This document shows, in pieces, positions 41,749-53,109 of a stretch of 64,000 nucleotides of DNA. The notes under the pieces are model-generated. The model searched no databases, was not told the DNA's origin, and was given only the letters and a program-made list of their open reading frames with translations. The first letter of the stretch is position 1. Each line of letters opens with the position of its first letter. The DNA comes from Xanthomonas hyacinthi (lineage in GTDB: Bacteria; Pseudomonadota; Gammaproteobacteria; Xanthomonadales; Xanthomonadaceae): the NCBI RefSeq assembly GCF_009769165.1, contig NZ_CP043476.1, positions 620,001 through 684,000 of the forward strand. The letters run 5' to 3'. The translations under genes were made by a program, and so were the position numbers.

Positions 41749-41888
41749 GGGTCGGGACCGGGGACCGGGGACCGGGGACCAGGGACCGGCAGGAGCATGC
41801 CGGATCGAGCATCGCATGCGATGTGCCGTCACGACGCATCGACTGCCCTTGCTGCCGCTGTCCCGGGTTCCTGGTCCCCGGTCCCGGC
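41749..41888. repeat. Inverted pair of GGGGACC repeats
   Basis: Plus-strand units (41749-41790, five GGGACCG-like copies) face C-rich copies at 41861-41888. Same architecture as the pairs at 18.95 and 38.65 kb but with GGACC in place of GGATT. Confidence 0.75.
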
Positions 41889-42100
41889 TTCACCACCCCC
41901 TCCCCGCTGAACGAGCACGCCACAGTCCAAGCCGACAGCGACCGGCTTGCTATCCTTGCCGGCCCCTCTGTCCCGCCGACGCACGCGCCGATCGCCGCCA
42001 TGCCCGTCCCTCCCCACGCGTACGTCACGGACCGCACCACCGCCCCGATCAGCCGTCACCGATACAGCGTGCACACGCCCTGCCCCGCTGCAGCGGCGGC

Positions 42101-43369
42101 ATGCGCATGCTGAGCGGACACGCGGCGAATCTCGCCACCTGGAGCGTCTGCGCACTGGCCACCGCCGGGGTGATCGCGCGGCCGTTCAAGCTGCCCGAGG
42201 CGCTGTGGGCGGTAGGCGGCGCGGTGCTGTTGATGGTCCTCGGCCTGATGCCCGGCGCCGAAGCCTGGCACGCGGTGCTGAAGGGCTACGACGTCTACCT
42301 GTTCCTGATCGGAATGCTGCTGCTGTCGGAAACCGCGCGCGCCGAAGGCCTGTTCGACTGGGTGGCGATGCATGCAGTGAACCTGGCCAAGGGCTCGCCG
42401 CGGCGCCTGTTCGCGCTGGTGTTCGGGGTCGGCATCGTGGTCACCGCGTTCCTGTCCAACGACGCCACCGCGGTGGTGCTGACCCCGGCGGTGTACGCGG
42501 CCGCGCGCAAGGCCGGGGCCAAGCCGCTGCCGCTGCTGTTCGCCTGCGCGCTGATCGCCAACGCCGCCAGCTTCGTACTGCCGATCTCCAATCCCGCCAA
42601 CCTGGTGCTGTACGGCGGCACGATGCCGACGCTGGGCGCGTGGATGGCCGCGTTCGCGCTGCCGTCGCTGCTGGCGATCGGCGTGACCTTCGGCATGCTG
42701 TACTGGGCCGAGCGCAAGGACCTGACCGGGCGCTGCGCCGAACGCGTGGACACGGTGCCGCTGAGCCGCGGCGGCGCGGTCGCGCTGGCCGGCATCCTCG
42801 CCACCGCGGCGCTGCTGGTCGGCGTCTCCGCGCTGGGCCGGGAGCTGGGTCTGCCCACCTGCCTGGCCGGCCTGGCCACGCTGGCCGCGGTGTGCATCGG
42901 CGGCCGGCAATCGCCACTGCCGCTGGCCCGGGCGGTGTCGTGGGCGGTGCTGCCGCTGGTGGCCGGGCTGTTCGTGCTGGTCGCGGCGCTGGCGCGCACC
43001 GGGGTCATCGCCTGGCTCGCGCAGGCGCTGTCCGACTCCGCGGCGCAGTCGCCGCTGGCCAGCGCCGGCGCGGCCGGCACGCTGCTGGCGTTCGCCTCCA
43101 ATTTGATGAACAACCTGCCGGCCGGATTGATCGCCAGCACCACCATCGCCCAGGCGCATCCGCCGCAACTGGTGGTCGATGCCTTGCTGATCGGCGTGGA
43201 CCTGGGGCCGAACCTGTCGATCACCGGCTCGCTGGCCACCATCCTGTGGCTGAGCGCGATCCGCCGCGAAGGCGAGGACGTGGGTTTCTGGCGCTTCCTG
43301 AAAGTCGGCGCGCTGGTGATGCCGCCGGCGCTGCTGGGCGCGCTGGGCGCGCGCTTGCTGCTGGGTTGA
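42101..43369 (+). CDS. ArsB/NhaD-type ion transporter
   Basis: Inner-membrane transporter of 422 aa with about eleven TM helices. Features: AWHAVLKGYDVYLFLIGMLLLSE, the F-L-S-N-D-A-T-A-V-V-L-T-P-A half-helix motif, SFVLPISNPANLVLYGG and the second half-helix NLMNNLPAGLIA, all typical of the ArsB/NhaD branch of the ion-transporter superfamily. Substrate could be arsenite or another anion; there are no ars regulators or reductases nearby, so 'arsenical pump' is not secured. Start ATG 42101, with a second ATG at 42107. Confidence 0.86.
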   Translation: MRMLSGHAANLATWSVCALATAGVIARPFKLPEALWAVGGAVLLMVLGLMPGAEAWHAVLKGYDVYLFLIGMLLLSETARAEGLFDWVAMHAVNLAKGSPRRLFALVFGVGIVVTAFLSNDATAVVLTPAVYAAARKAGAKPLPLLFACALIANAASFVLPISNPANLVLYGGTMPTLGAWMAAFALPSLLAIGVTFGMLYWAERKDLTGRCAERVDTVPLSRGGAVALAGILATAALLVGVSALGRELGLPTCLAGLATLAAVCIGGRQSPLPLARAVSWAVLPLVAGLFVLVAALARTGVIAWLAQALSDSAAQSPLASAGAAGTLLAFASNLMNNLPAGLIASTTIAQAHPPQLVVDALLIGVDLGPNLSITGSLATILWLSAIRREGEDVGFWRFLKVGALVMPPALLGALGARLLLG

Positions 43370-43406
43370 GCGGCCCGGCTTCTCTGTAGGAGCGCGGCGC
43401 CCTACC

Positions 43407-44789
43407 CTACCTGCGCAGCCGCCGCGCCACGCCGCTGATCAGCGCGATCGCCGCGGTCAGCGCGGCCATCGACAGGAACTGCACGCGGGTATCGGCCGAG
43501 GCCACCAGCAGGCCGAAGATCAGCGCCAGGATCGCCAGCGCCAGCACGGTCAGCAGCGGATAGCCGCGCATGCGGAACGGCAGCCGGGTGCCGGCGCGGT
43601 CGGCGCGCGCACGCAGGATCAGCTGCGACAGCAGCGAGATCGTCCACACCAGCAGGCAGGTCGCGCCGACGATGTTCAGCAGCGCCGGCAGCACCCGATT
43701 CGGATACAGCAGTTCCAGCACCGCGGCGACGAAGCCGAACAGCACGCTCGCCAGCACCGCCGGCAGCGGCACCTGCTGCGCGCTGGTGAAGGCCAGCGCG
43801 CGCGGCGCCTCGCCGCGCTGCGCCAGCGAGAAGATCATCCGCGAAGCGCCGTACAGATTGGCGTTGAGCGCCGACAGCAGCGCGATCACCGCGATCAGGG
43901 TGATGCCGGTGGCGGCGCCGGGGATCCTGGCCGCCTGCAGCACCGCGGCGAACGGCGAACTCAGCGCCTCGCTCTGCCACGGCACCACCGCGATGATCAC
44001 GCTCAGCGAGCCGATGTAGAACACCAGGATGCGCCAGGCCACGGTGCGGATTGCGCGCGCGATGCTGCGCTCCGGGTCGGCGGTCTCGGCCGCCGCCACC
44101 GCCACGATCTCGGTGCCGCCGAAGGCGAACACCACCACCAGCAGCGCCGCGCCGATGCCGGTGATGCCCTTGGGCGCGAAACCGCCGTTGCCGGTGACGT
44201 TGGACCACCCCGGCGCGGCCACGTTCGGCAGCCAGCCGGCCAGCAGCGCCACGCCGACCAGGATGAAGGCGCCGATCGCCACCACCTTGAGGATCGCGAA
44301 CCAGAATTCGAACTCGCCGAAATTGCGCACGCCCAGCAGGTTGATCGCGGTGAAGGCGGCCATGAACACCACCGCGACCAGCGGCACCGGCAACGCCGGC
44401 CAGACCGTGGCCAGCAGCCCGGCCGCGCCCACCGCCTCGGCGGCGATCACGATCACCAGCTGCAGCCACCACAACCACCCCACCGTCGCCCCGGCGGTGG
44501 CGCCCATCGCATCGGCCGCATACACCGAGAACGCGCCGCTGGCCGGCTTGGCCGCGGCCATCTCGCCCAGCGCGTTCATCACGATGATCACCAGCGCGCC
44601 GGCGACCAGATAGGAGATCAGCACCGCCGGCCCCGCCGCGTGCACGCCCACGCCGGAACCCAGGAACAGGCCGGCGCCGATCGCGCTGCCCAGTCCCATC
44701 ATGATCAGTTGCCGCGGCTTCAGCGCATGGCGCAAGGCAGGCGCGGTAGACGTGGCGGCGGGACCGGGAGGCATGGACGGATGCGGCAT
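43407..44789 (-). CDS. APC-family amino acid permease
   Basis: Amino acid transporter of 460 aa with about twelve TM helices. The consensus motif LIMMGLGSAIGAGLFLGSG begins TM1, followed by SYLVAGALVIIVMNALGEMAA, and FAFGGTEIVAVAAAETADP is the TM6 region, close to the AroP/CycA/ProY branch. Specific substrate unknown. Convergent with the ArsB-like gene, with a GTAGG/CCTAC dyad between them. Start ATG 44789 (44774 possible). The 285-bp gap up to the chemoreceptor holds nothing recognisable. Confidence 0.9.
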   Translation of the reverse strand: MPHPSMPPGPAATSTAPALRHALKPRQLIMMGLGSAIGAGLFLGSGVGVHAAGPAVLISYLVAGALVIIVMNALGEMAAAKPASGAFSVYAADAMGATAGATVGWLWWLQLVIVIAAEAVGAAGLLATVWPALPVPLVAVVFMAAFTAINLLGVRNFGEFEFWFAILKVVAIGAFILVGVALLAGWLPNVAAPGWSNVTGNGGFAPKGITGIGAALLVVVFAFGGTEIVAVAAAETADPERSIARAIRTVAWRILVFYIGSLSVIIAVVPWQSEALSSPFAAVLQAARIPGAATGITLIAVIALLSALNANLYGASRMIFSLAQRGEAPRALAFTSAQQVPLPAVLASVLFGFVAAVLELLYPNRVLPALLNIVGATCLLVWTISLLSQLILRARADRAGTRLPFRMRGYPLLTVLALAILALIFGLLVASADTRVQFLSMAALTAAIALISGVARRLRR

Positions 44790-45074
44790 CGGGCTGGTCG
44801 ATTGGCAGGAATCGCGACACGATACCGCGTCGCGACGGCGCCGTGCTCGCCTGGGCGCGCCATCCGATCCTGCGCAGGGCGTGCCGGGTGTGGCCGGCCG
44901 CCAGCCGGCGATCCCGCCGATCGGCGGCGGGACGCATCGCCGCATCGGCACCAAGCGCGTGGCGCAGCGCCCGATCCGGTGGCTGGACCGCCCCGTCCAA
45001 TCTGCCAGGCCGCTGTCGCGCGCCCGAAGCTTGCACACCCGACATCCGTCGCGGCCGGCACGGGGACTCGCCGC

Positions 45075-47312
45075 TCAGAACTCCTGCCAGTCCTTGTCGG
45101 TCGCCAGCGCGACGGAGCGCAGGCGACGCGTCGCGGCCGGCACGGCGGCCGGACGGGCGGCATGCTTCGGCGTCGCGGCCGCCGCGACGAGCGACGGGCG
45201 CACTGGCGCTGCACGCTCTTCCAGCTTGAACAGCGCCACCGCCTGCGAAAGTTCGGTCGCCTGCTGCTCCATCGACCGCGCCGCGGCGCTGGCCTCTTCC
45301 ACCAGGGCCGCATTCTGCTGGGTGCTCTCGTCCATCTGGGTCACGGTCTGGTTGACCTGCTCGATGCCGGCGTACTGCTCCTGCGAGGCGGCGGAGATCT
45401 CGCCCATGATGTCGGTGACGCGCTGCACCGAGGACACGATCTCGTGCATGGTCTTGCCGGCCTGGCCGACCAGCGCCGAGCCTGCGGCGACGCGGCCGAC
45501 CGAGTCGTCGATCAGTTCCTTGATCTCCTTGGCCGCACTGGCCGAACGCTGCGCCAGGGTGCGCACTTCCGAGGCGACGACGGCGAAGCCGCGGCCCTGC
45601 TCGCCGGCGCGCGCCGCTTCCACCGCCGCATTCAAGGCCAGGATATTGGTCTGGAAGGCGATGCCGTCGATGACGCTGATGATGTCGGCGATCTTCTTCG
45701 AAGACGCCTCGATGCCGCTCATCGTGGTCACCACCTGGCCGACCACGTCGCCGCCTTCCGACGCCACCGACGCGGCACCGGCCGCGAGCTGGCTGGCCTG
45801 GCGCGCATGCTCGGCGTTCTGCTTGACGGTGGAGGTCAGTTCCTCCATCGAGGCGGCGGTTTCCTCCAGGCTCGCGGCCTGCTGTTCGGTGCGCCGCGAC
45901 AGGTCGTCGTTGCCGGTCGCGATCTCGCTGGCCGCCGCGTTGATCGACACCGCCGAGTGCTTGATCCGGCCGACGATCTCGGCCAGCTGCTCGGCCGTGG
46001 CGTTGGCGTCGTCGCGCATCTGCGCGAACACGCCGCGGAACTCGCCGTGCATGCGTGCGGTCAGGTCGCCGGCGGCGATGGACTGCAGCAATGTCGACAA
46101 GGAGTGCAGATTGCCGTCGGCGGTGGTCATCAGCTGGTTGAGGCTCTCGACCATGACCCGGAAGTCGAACTGGAAGCGGTCGGCATCGCCGCGGGCGCTG
46201 AAGTCGCCGTTGGCGGCGGACTGCGCCAGCTGCCTGATCTGGCCGTTCATCGCCGCCAGATTGGCCTTCACTTCGTCCATGGTCTGGGTCAGCACCGCTT
46301 TTTCGCCGGGCAGACGGTCCATGTCCTGACTGAGGTCGCCGATCGCGTAGCGGCCCATGATCTGCGCGAGCTTCAGCTTGACTTCGATATGCGAGCCGAC
46401 CAGCGCATTGGTTTCCGTGGCCATGCGGCCGTAGTCGCCGGGGAAGGCGGCCGCATCGATGCGATAGCTGATCTGGCCCGCGTCGTGGCGCTTGGCCATG
46501 TCCAGCTGCGCGGCGATCAGGCTGCGCAGTTGCTGCTGCATGCCGTGCATCGCGCTCAGCAGGCGGCCGGTCTCGTCCTTGGCCCGGGTCTGCACGTCGT
46601 TGTCCAGGTTGCCTCGCGCGATCGCCTCGGCAGCGCGCGTGGCGCGGCTCAGCGGCAAGGTCAGGCTGCGGGTGATCAGCCATGCCAGCAGGCTGCTGAC
46701 CAGGATCACCGCGACGCCGCCGGCGATCAGCAGGGCGCGGCCACGGTCCATTGCCGCATTGGCAGTGGCATAGGCCGCCGCACCGCGCCGGCGCTGGCGC
46801 TCCGCATATGCGTTGATCGCCTCCTGCCACTTCTGGGTGGCCGGTCCGGCCTGCTTCATCAGCACCTCGAGCGCCTCGTCGGGCTTGTAGTTCATGCCCA
46901 GATCCAGCACCTGCCGGTTGGCGGCTCGCGCCTGCTGGTAGCCGAGATCGATCTGGCTGCGCATCTGCGCGCCGGTGCTGTCGGAGACCGGGATCCTGTA
47001 GAGCTTGTCGTGGATTTCGTCGTAGAACTGGCGCTGCTGCTCGACGACCTTGGCGAACTGGATGTTTTCCTCTTGCGTGGTCGGCAGGACGATGTTGCGC
47101 AGGTTGACCGCGATGATCAAACTCGCCTTCCCCATCTCGCCCGTGTAGTCGAGGATGGTCATATTGCGCTTGACGATGGTGTCCATCCGTTCGCGCGCCT
47201 GGGCCAGGGTCACCAACCCGGCGACGACGAGTCCGCAGGAAAGCAGAATGAGCACGCCGAACGCCGCGGAGAGCCGCGTGCCGACGTTGTAGCGCTGAAG
47301 GAATTCGATCAT
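45075..47312 (-). CDS. Methyl-accepting chemotaxis protein with CheR/CheB tether
   Basis: Chemoreceptor of 745 aa. TM1 about 12-34 and TM2 about 187-210 flank a helical ligand-binding domain (4HB-type pattern). HAMP-like segments follow, then the cytoplasmic signalling hairpin with [24 protein letters not shown] split as a long stretch around residue 545. Methylation-like glutamine/glutamate helices are present. The chain ends DWQEF, a pentapeptide that fits the xWxxF receptor tail for CheR/CheB docking. Ligand unknown. No che genes are in the window. Confidence 0.92.
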   Translation of the reverse strand: MIEFLQRYNVGTRLSAAFGVLILLSCGLVVAGLVTLAQARERMDTIVKRNMTILDYTGEMGKASLIIAVNLRNIVLPTTQEENIQFAKVVEQQRQFYDEIHDKLYRIPVSDSTGAQMRSQIDLGYQQARAANRQVLDLGMNYKPDEALEVLMKQAGPATQKWQEAINAYAERQRRRGAAAYATANAAMDRGRALLIAGGVAVILVSSLLAWLITRSLTLPLSRATRAAEAIARGNLDNDVQTRAKDETGRLLSAMHGMQQQLRSLIAAQLDMAKRHDAGQISYRIDAAAFPGDYGRMATETNALVGSHIEVKLKLAQIMGRYAIGDLSQDMDRLPGEKAVLTQTMDEVKANLAAMNGQIRQLAQSAANGDFSARGDADRFQFDFRVMVESLNQLMTTADGNLHSLSTLLQSIAAGDLTARMHGEFRGVFAQMRDDANATAEQLAEIVGRIKHSAVSINAAASEIATGNDDLSRRTEQQAASLEETAASMEELTSTVKQNAEHARQASQLAAGAASVASEGGDVVGQVVTTMSGIEASSKKIADIISVIDGIAFQTNILALNAAVEAARAGEQGRGFAVVASEVRTLAQRSASAAKEIKELIDDSVGRVAAGSALVGQAGKTMHEIVSSVQRVTDIMGEISAASQEQYAGIEQVNQTVTQMDESTQQNAALVEEASAAARSMEQQATELSQAVALFKLEERAAPVRPSLVAAAATPKHAARPAAVPAATRRLRSVALATDKDWQEF

Positions 47313-47813
47313 GGAGGTGCCTGCTAGGGGGAATGGGATGAAAGTGCGCCACGGTCTGGACCGATGCGGAACCGGGCACGAAATGCAACAGGCCGCGAAG
47401 GCCGGTCGGCGGCAGGCCGAATGTTTCAAGCGCGCGGCCCGCTGCGCACGACGCCAGCGCCGATGCTTGGGCGATGTAACGGCCGCCAGCGCGGATTCTT
47501 GATGCGCAATTGCGCATATTTTATTGAACGTCATCACACACGTGAGCGGCGCGTGGAGGCGGGCCGGCGACGCGGCCGCGACGCGCCCGGATCGATGAAA
47601 TCCACGTGAAATACGCCTGGCAAGCGCGACGGGACGATAGCGCCGTACGCAGCGGCGGGTCGTTGCGACCCGCATGCCGCTCGGACCCGGACGCAAACCG
47701 ACCAGGCGATGCAGCGCGCGTCAGTACACGCGCCGCTCGCCTCGCATGCGCGGTGCGCACGCGCAAGGACGGCCGGGGCGCCACCCCGGCTCGCGCCGGG
47801 GCGGCCGCACGGC
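47313..47813. other. 500-bp non-coding gap between chemoreceptor and pectate lyase
   Basis: Upstream region of the minus-strand chemoreceptor. The only distinct feature is the palindrome at 47502-47517 in an AT-richer patch (47500-47545), likely the promoter. No consistent coding frame is seen on either strand. Confidence 0.55.
47502..47517. promoter_or_regulatory. Perfect 16-bp palindrome upstream of the chemoreceptor
   Basis: ATGCGCAATTGCGCAT is fully self-complementary and adjoins the AT-rich TATTTTATTGAAC. About 190 bp upstream of the chemoreceptor start; a candidate operator. The binding factor is unknown. Confidence 0.45.
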
Positions 47814-48878
47814 CTACTCGGCCAGGTTGGTTCCCGCTCCGGCGGTGGCGATGACCTTGGCCTTGACCTGCGCGGCCGGGATCGCGGTGTACAGATAGCC
47901 CAGCGGCTGCGGGAACGCCTTCGACGAGATCCAGGCGGTGGCGTTGGCGTAGGGCTTGCTGGTGCTGTCCGGCACGCTCCAGGTAATGCCGCCGCCGACG
48001 TAGTTGTCGATCAGATCCCAGTAGCCGATCGCGCTGCTGTCGCGCGAGGTCACCGGGTTGTTCGCGTTCTCGAAGTAGTTGGCCTCGATCAGCGCCACCC
48101 CGCCCATGCGCACGTTGATGCCGGAGGTGAGCACGTTGTTGAAGTAGTTGTTGTAGATGTGGCTCAGCCCGCGGCGTTGCAGCGGCAGCCGCGATTCCAC
48201 GTTCTCGAAGCGGTTGTGGTGATAGGTGGTGCGCGCGGCGGCGTTCTTGCTGTCGTTGTCGCTGTAGCCGTTGAGCGCGACCTTCTGGTAGTCGTGCACG
48301 TAGTTGTACGACACGGTGACGTGGTGGACGCCCTTCTTGATGTCGATGCCGCCGTCGAAGGAGGCGTCGCCGGCGCCGGAGCACTTGGCCAGCGAGGCGA
48401 ACACGGTGTTGTGATCGACCCAGATAGTGGACGGCTCGCCGCTGGAATTGCCCTCCAGCGAGATCGAGTCGGCGTCCTCGCCGCCAGGCAGCAGGCCGAT
48501 GGTCATGTTGCGGATGACGATGTTGTGCGCATTGCCCACCACCCACAGGCCGAAGTTCGCCGACGAGCCGTTGCCGCCCTCGATGGTGATGTTGCGCTTG
48601 TTCTTGATCTGCACCGTCTTGGCCGGCAATTGCCACTGCGCGCAGACGTTGCCGATGCTGGCGAAGTCGAATTGGCCGGTGTAGTCCAGCACCAGGCCGC
48701 CGCTGCCGGAATAGTTGTCGATCGTGGTCTGCATCGCCTCCATCGTGGCGACGTTGATCGCAGTCGCGGTGCCGCCGCCGGTGGCGGCGGCACCGTAGCC
48801 GACCGGGCCGGCGACGGCCGGCGATACGCAGAAAACCAGGGCAAGCGCGAGCACGCCCTTGAGCGGCTGGATGTTCAT
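47814..48878 (-). CDS. Pectate lyase (polysaccharide lyase family 1)
   Basis: Secreted pectate lyase of 354 aa. Signal peptide about residues 1-23 (SPAVA-GPVGYG). PL1 motifs: NITIEGGNGSSANFGLW, NIVIRNMTIG, STIWVDHNTVF (the vWiDH signature), DGGIDIKKGVHHVTVSYNYVHD and ESRLPLQRRG (catalytic Arg region), on a parallel beta-helix pattern. Acts on plant cell-wall polygalacturonate with Ca2+. GGGAGAG lies before the ATG at 48878. Likely exported via the type II system. No PIP box is seen upstream. Confidence 0.93.
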   Translation of the reverse strand: MNIQPLKGVLALALVFCVSPAVAGPVGYGAAATGGGTATAINVATMEAMQTTIDNYSGSGGLVLDYTGQFDFASIGNVCAQWQLPAKTVQIKNKRNITIEGGNGSSANFGLWVVGNAHNIVIRNMTIGLLPGGEDADSISLEGNSSGEPSTIWVDHNTVFASLAKCSGAGDASFDGGIDIKKGVHHVTVSYNYVHDYQKVALNGYSDNDSKNAAARTTYHHNRFENVESRLPLQRRGLSHIYNNYFNNVLTSGINVRMGGVALIEANYFENANNPVTSRDSSAIGYWDLIDNYVGGGITWSVPDSTSKPYANATAWISSKAFPQPLGYLYTAIPAAQVKAKVIATAGAGTNLAE

Positions 48879-49468
48879 CAGACTCTCCCATCTTGCAGCG
48901 ACAAGCGCCGGGCGCCCTGCGCGAAATGCGATGGGCGATGGCACGGGGCGTGGGGGCCAGGCGCAGTCTTCGCCTGGCGCAGGGCCGGCGCAATCGCTCG
49001 AATCGGGAAGCTAGATCCGCACCGACGATCGATCCGCAAGACATGCGAAACAGACACGAACGGACACAGGGAGACAGACAACGACAGCCGAAGACAGGCG
49101 CCGATGGCGCGCAGGCGCAGGCGTCGGCAGCGCGCCGGAAAACGGCGCAGACCGGTGCAGCGCCGTCATCGGCGCGGCGCGCGGCGATGCATGCGGCGCG
49201 CGGCGGCAGCATGGCAGGGACAATCGCGCGGCATTGCGCCCGTGCTGCGCCTGCAGACGATGTTGCGCTTGCAGCATGGGGACGGCGCAGGCAATGCCGG
49301 CCGCCGCGTGCGGCCGCGGCGCGCGCCTGGCGATCGGCACAGGCACGGCGGCATTGGACGAAACAGTGGTCGCCACGGCGCCGGCCATGGCCGGCAAGAT
49401 CCTTCCCCGTGCATCGCACGCATGCGCACGCGGCGCGGCGCCGCCACGCGCCGCCGATCGTGCGCGGC
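48879..49468. other. 590-bp non-coding gap upstream of pectate lyase
   Basis: GC-rich on the right half, with a CA/GA-rich stretch around 49050-49090. I see no gene, PIP box or terminator. It presumably holds the pectate lyase promoter and the 3' region of the M1 peptidase gene. Confidence 0.5.
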
Positions 49469-51478
49469 TCAGCTCACTGCATCGACCTGGTTGTCGCTGC
49501 GGTCGGCATCGGGCAGGCGGTGGTCCGGGTCCAGGATCACATGCAGCACCTTCTGTGTGCTCGGCACGCGGATCTGCGGCTGGGTCTGCTGGATCCAGGT
49601 CTCCACCGGCACGCGCTGGTCGAGGTGGCTGCCGTCGGCGAAGTCGATGCGCAAGGTCGCCGGCATCACCAGCTTCTGCCTGCTCTGCAAGGTCACCAGC
49701 AGGCCCTTGGCCGGGTCGTGCTCGACATAGCTGGCCGCGCGCACGCCCATGTCCAGCTGCCAGTTGTTGAGGTACCAGCCGCGCCACCACCACGCCAGGT
49801 CTTCGCCGGACTCGCTTTCCATCAGCCGGAAGAAATCCGACGGGGTCGGATGCTTGTACGCCCAGCTGGCGATGTACTTGCGGAACGCCGGGTCGAAGCG
49901 CGCCGGGCCGAGAATCTGTTCGCGCAGCAGCACCAGGCCCAGCGCGCCCTTGAAGTAGGTCAGCGGATGCCGGTAGGTCTCGCTGGTGGCGTCGGCGCGG
50001 TCGAGCAGGGTCGGCGCCTGCGCATCGGCCAGCAGCGGCAGGATCTCGTCGACCGGATTGCCGCCCTTCGGCGCGTACTCGCTGTCGCGCTTGGGCGCGA
50101 ATTCGCCGTGGTTGACCGCATCGGAGGCGTAGACGTCGATGAAGGTGTTGAAGCCTTCGTCCATGAACGCGTAGCGGCGTTCGTTGGAGCCGACGATCAT
50201 CGGGAACCAGCCGTGGCCCAGTTCGTGCGCGGTGATCCAGAACAGGTCCTTGCCGCCGTCGTGCATGTCGTCGAAGACGATGCCCGGATATTCCATGCCG
50301 GCGCCGTGGCCGCCGAGGTTCACCGCCGCCGGCCACGGATACGGATACCACTGCGAGAAATGCTCGATCGACGCCTTGACGAACTCGGTGGAGCGGTCCC
50401 ACTTGTCGGCGCCGACGCCTTCGCGCGGATACACCGACATCGCCAGCGCGTGCTTGCCGTCGGGCAGGTTGATGCGCGCGGCGTCCCAGACGAACGCCGG
50501 CGAGGCGGCGAAGGCGACGTCGCGGGTATGCGCCATATGGAAGCGCCAGGTCTGGGTGCCGCTGGCGGTGGGCCGGCTGGCCGGATCGCCGATTTCGGCG
50601 GCGCTGCGGATCGCCACGGTGCGGTCGCTGGCCGCGGCCTGGGCCAGGCGCTGGCGCTGCGTGGCGGTCAGCACCTGCGCCGGGTTGACCAGTTCGCCGG
50701 ACCCGGCGACCAGGTAGTTCCACGGCACCGTCACCGCGTAGTCGAAGTCGCCGTATTCCAGGTAGAACTCCGCGCCGAGGTAGGGCTGCGTGTCCCAGCC
50801 GCGCTGGTCGTCGTACACCGCCATGCGCGGATACCACTGCGCGATCTCGTAGATGTCGCCGTCGCCGGTCGGGGTGACCGCGGTGCGCCCGCCCCAGGTG
50901 CCGGGCACCGTGTAGGCGTAGTCGATATGCAGCGTCAGCGCCTTGCCGGCGCCGGCCAGCGGCTGCGGCAGGTCCACGCGCATGCGCGTGTCGTCCACCA
51001 GAAACCTGGCCGGCACGCGCTTGCCGCCCTGCTCCACTTCCACCTTGGCGATGCGGTAGCCGTCGCTGGACGGCGCCGGCGGACGCTCCTCGCGCGCCGG
51101 GCGCACGCCGCGGGCGCGCGCGTCGGCGCGGTAGATGTTCTGGTCCAGCTGCAGCCACAGCACGTCCAGCGTGTCCGGGCTGCGGTTGCTGTAGGTGATG
51201 GTTTCCTGGCCGCTGAGCGTGCGCGTGGCCGGATCGATGGTCGCATGCAGGTCGTAGTCGGCGCGGTTCTGCCAGTACAGCGGCCCGGGCACGCCGCCGC
51301 CGCTGCGGTAGGCGCTGGCCGGCTGCGGCAATTGCAGTGGCGCGAACAGGGCCAGTGGGTCGTAGCCGCTGGCCGCAGCGGGCGCGGTGGTAGTCGGCGC
51401 AGCGGCGTTGGCCTGGGCGACGACGAGAAGCGAGGCGCAAGCCGCGGCGAAGCCGGCGCGGCGCAGGGTGTGGATCAT
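49469..51478 (-). CDS. M1-family metallopeptidase (exported)
   Basis: Zinc aminopeptidase-like protein of 669 aa with a signal peptide (about residues 1-26, VVAQANA-AAP). An N-terminal beta domain precedes the catalytic part with GGHGAGMEYPGIVF (substrate-binding GxMEN-like loop) and the HELGH motif followed after 18 residues by Glu (in FMDEGFNTF), the complete M1 zinc site. The C-terminal region continues as an alpha-rich domain. Probably periplasmic or secreted peptide digestion. An IS3-family element sits 180 bp upstream of the start at 51478. Confidence 0.9.
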   Translation of the reverse strand: MIHTLRRAGFAAACASLLVVAQANAAAPTTTAPAAASGYDPLALFAPLQLPQPASAYRSGGGVPGPLYWQNRADYDLHATIDPATRTLSGQETITYSNRSPDTLDVLWLQLDQNIYRADARARGVRPAREERPPAPSSDGYRIAKVEVEQGGKRVPARFLVDDTRMRVDLPQPLAGAGKALTLHIDYAYTVPGTWGGRTAVTPTGDGDIYEIAQWYPRMAVYDDQRGWDTQPYLGAEFYLEYGDFDYAVTVPWNYLVAGSGELVNPAQVLTATQRQRLAQAAASDRTVAIRSAAEIGDPASRPTASGTQTWRFHMAHTRDVAFAASPAFVWDAARINLPDGKHALAMSVYPREGVGADKWDRSTEFVKASIEHFSQWYPYPWPAAVNLGGHGAGMEYPGIVFDDMHDGGKDLFWITAHELGHGWFPMIVGSNERRYAFMDEGFNTFIDVYASDAVNHGEFAPKRDSEYAPKGGNPVDEILPLLADAQAPTLLDRADATSETYRHPLTYFKGALGLVLLREQILGPARFDPAFRKYIASWAYKHPTPSDFFRLMESESGEDLAWWWRGWYLNNWQLDMGVRAASYVEHDPAKGLLVTLQSRQKLVMPATLRIDFADGSHLDQRVPVETWIQQTQPQIRVPSTQKVLHVILDPDHRLPDADRSDNQVDAVS

Positions 51479-51698
51479 GTGGGCGTCCGTGGGGAGGATC
51501 GCCGCCGATGGTAGGCCGAAACGGCGTGGCGTGGATGTGCCGGTGGGCAACCCGCATCGCCGAAGTTTGCCCTCATCACGGGCCACCGCACCGATCCGCG
51601 AGACCGGGTCTAGGTGTTGCGGAAGCACTAGCTGCACAAGAAGCCAGCGGTGACCCGTGTCCTGGTCTAATTCTCGTGGACACCTCGATAGGGGATGA

Positions 51699-52873
<1,175 letters not shown>

Positions 52874-53019
52874 AATCCCCTATCTCCGTGTCCACCAAAA
52901 CTTGACCACGACACCGCACCCCGTTGGCGAACCCGAACAGGCCATCTCAGCCGGTGCAATGCCGGCAAGCAGGTGATCAGCCGTTTTGGGAACGCTCGGT
53001 CATCCTCCGCGTCAATGCC

Positions 53020-53080
53020 TTCGTCTTCCCAAACATGCCTTCGGTGAGGTGAAGCGGATCGGAGCGCTTCTCGCTAAACT
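53020..53080 (+). promoter_or_regulatory. HrpX-type promoter: PIP box plus -10
   Basis: TTCGT (53020-53024), exactly 15 bases, TTCGG (53040-53044): a match to the plant-inducible-promoter box TTCGB-N15-TTCGB. Thirty bases later TAAACT (53075-53080) fits the YANNNT -10 element. The effector start codon follows at 53110. This is a full canonical hrp-regulon promoter by established Xanthomonas rules. Confidence 0.93.
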
Positions 53081-53109
53081 CGCTTCTACAGTCACTGTAG
53101 GAGATCGAC

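Larger units (their letters stand above)
41402..42100. other. 700-bp non-coding region
   Basis: Contains the REP-like hairpin at 41448-41479 and the GGGGACC repeat pair at 41749-41888. A 31-codon open frame (41650-41745, MATDPAFAHADVL...) ends at the first repeat and may be a gene remnant. No other gene is supported. Confidence 0.6.

Noticed and set aside
36755..42040. 1761-codon minus-strand open frame
   Set aside because: It covers ptsI, mgtE and the esterase on the other strand, has no coherent domain pattern and crosses intergenic repeats.
42101..43369. Dedicated arsenic resistance operon
   Set aside because: The transporter fold fits ArsB, but there is no arsR, arsC or arsH, so arsenite specificity is not supported.
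47814..49100. PIP box for pectate lyase
   Set aside because: Several CGAA motifs exist on the relevant strand but none pair at 15-base spacing.
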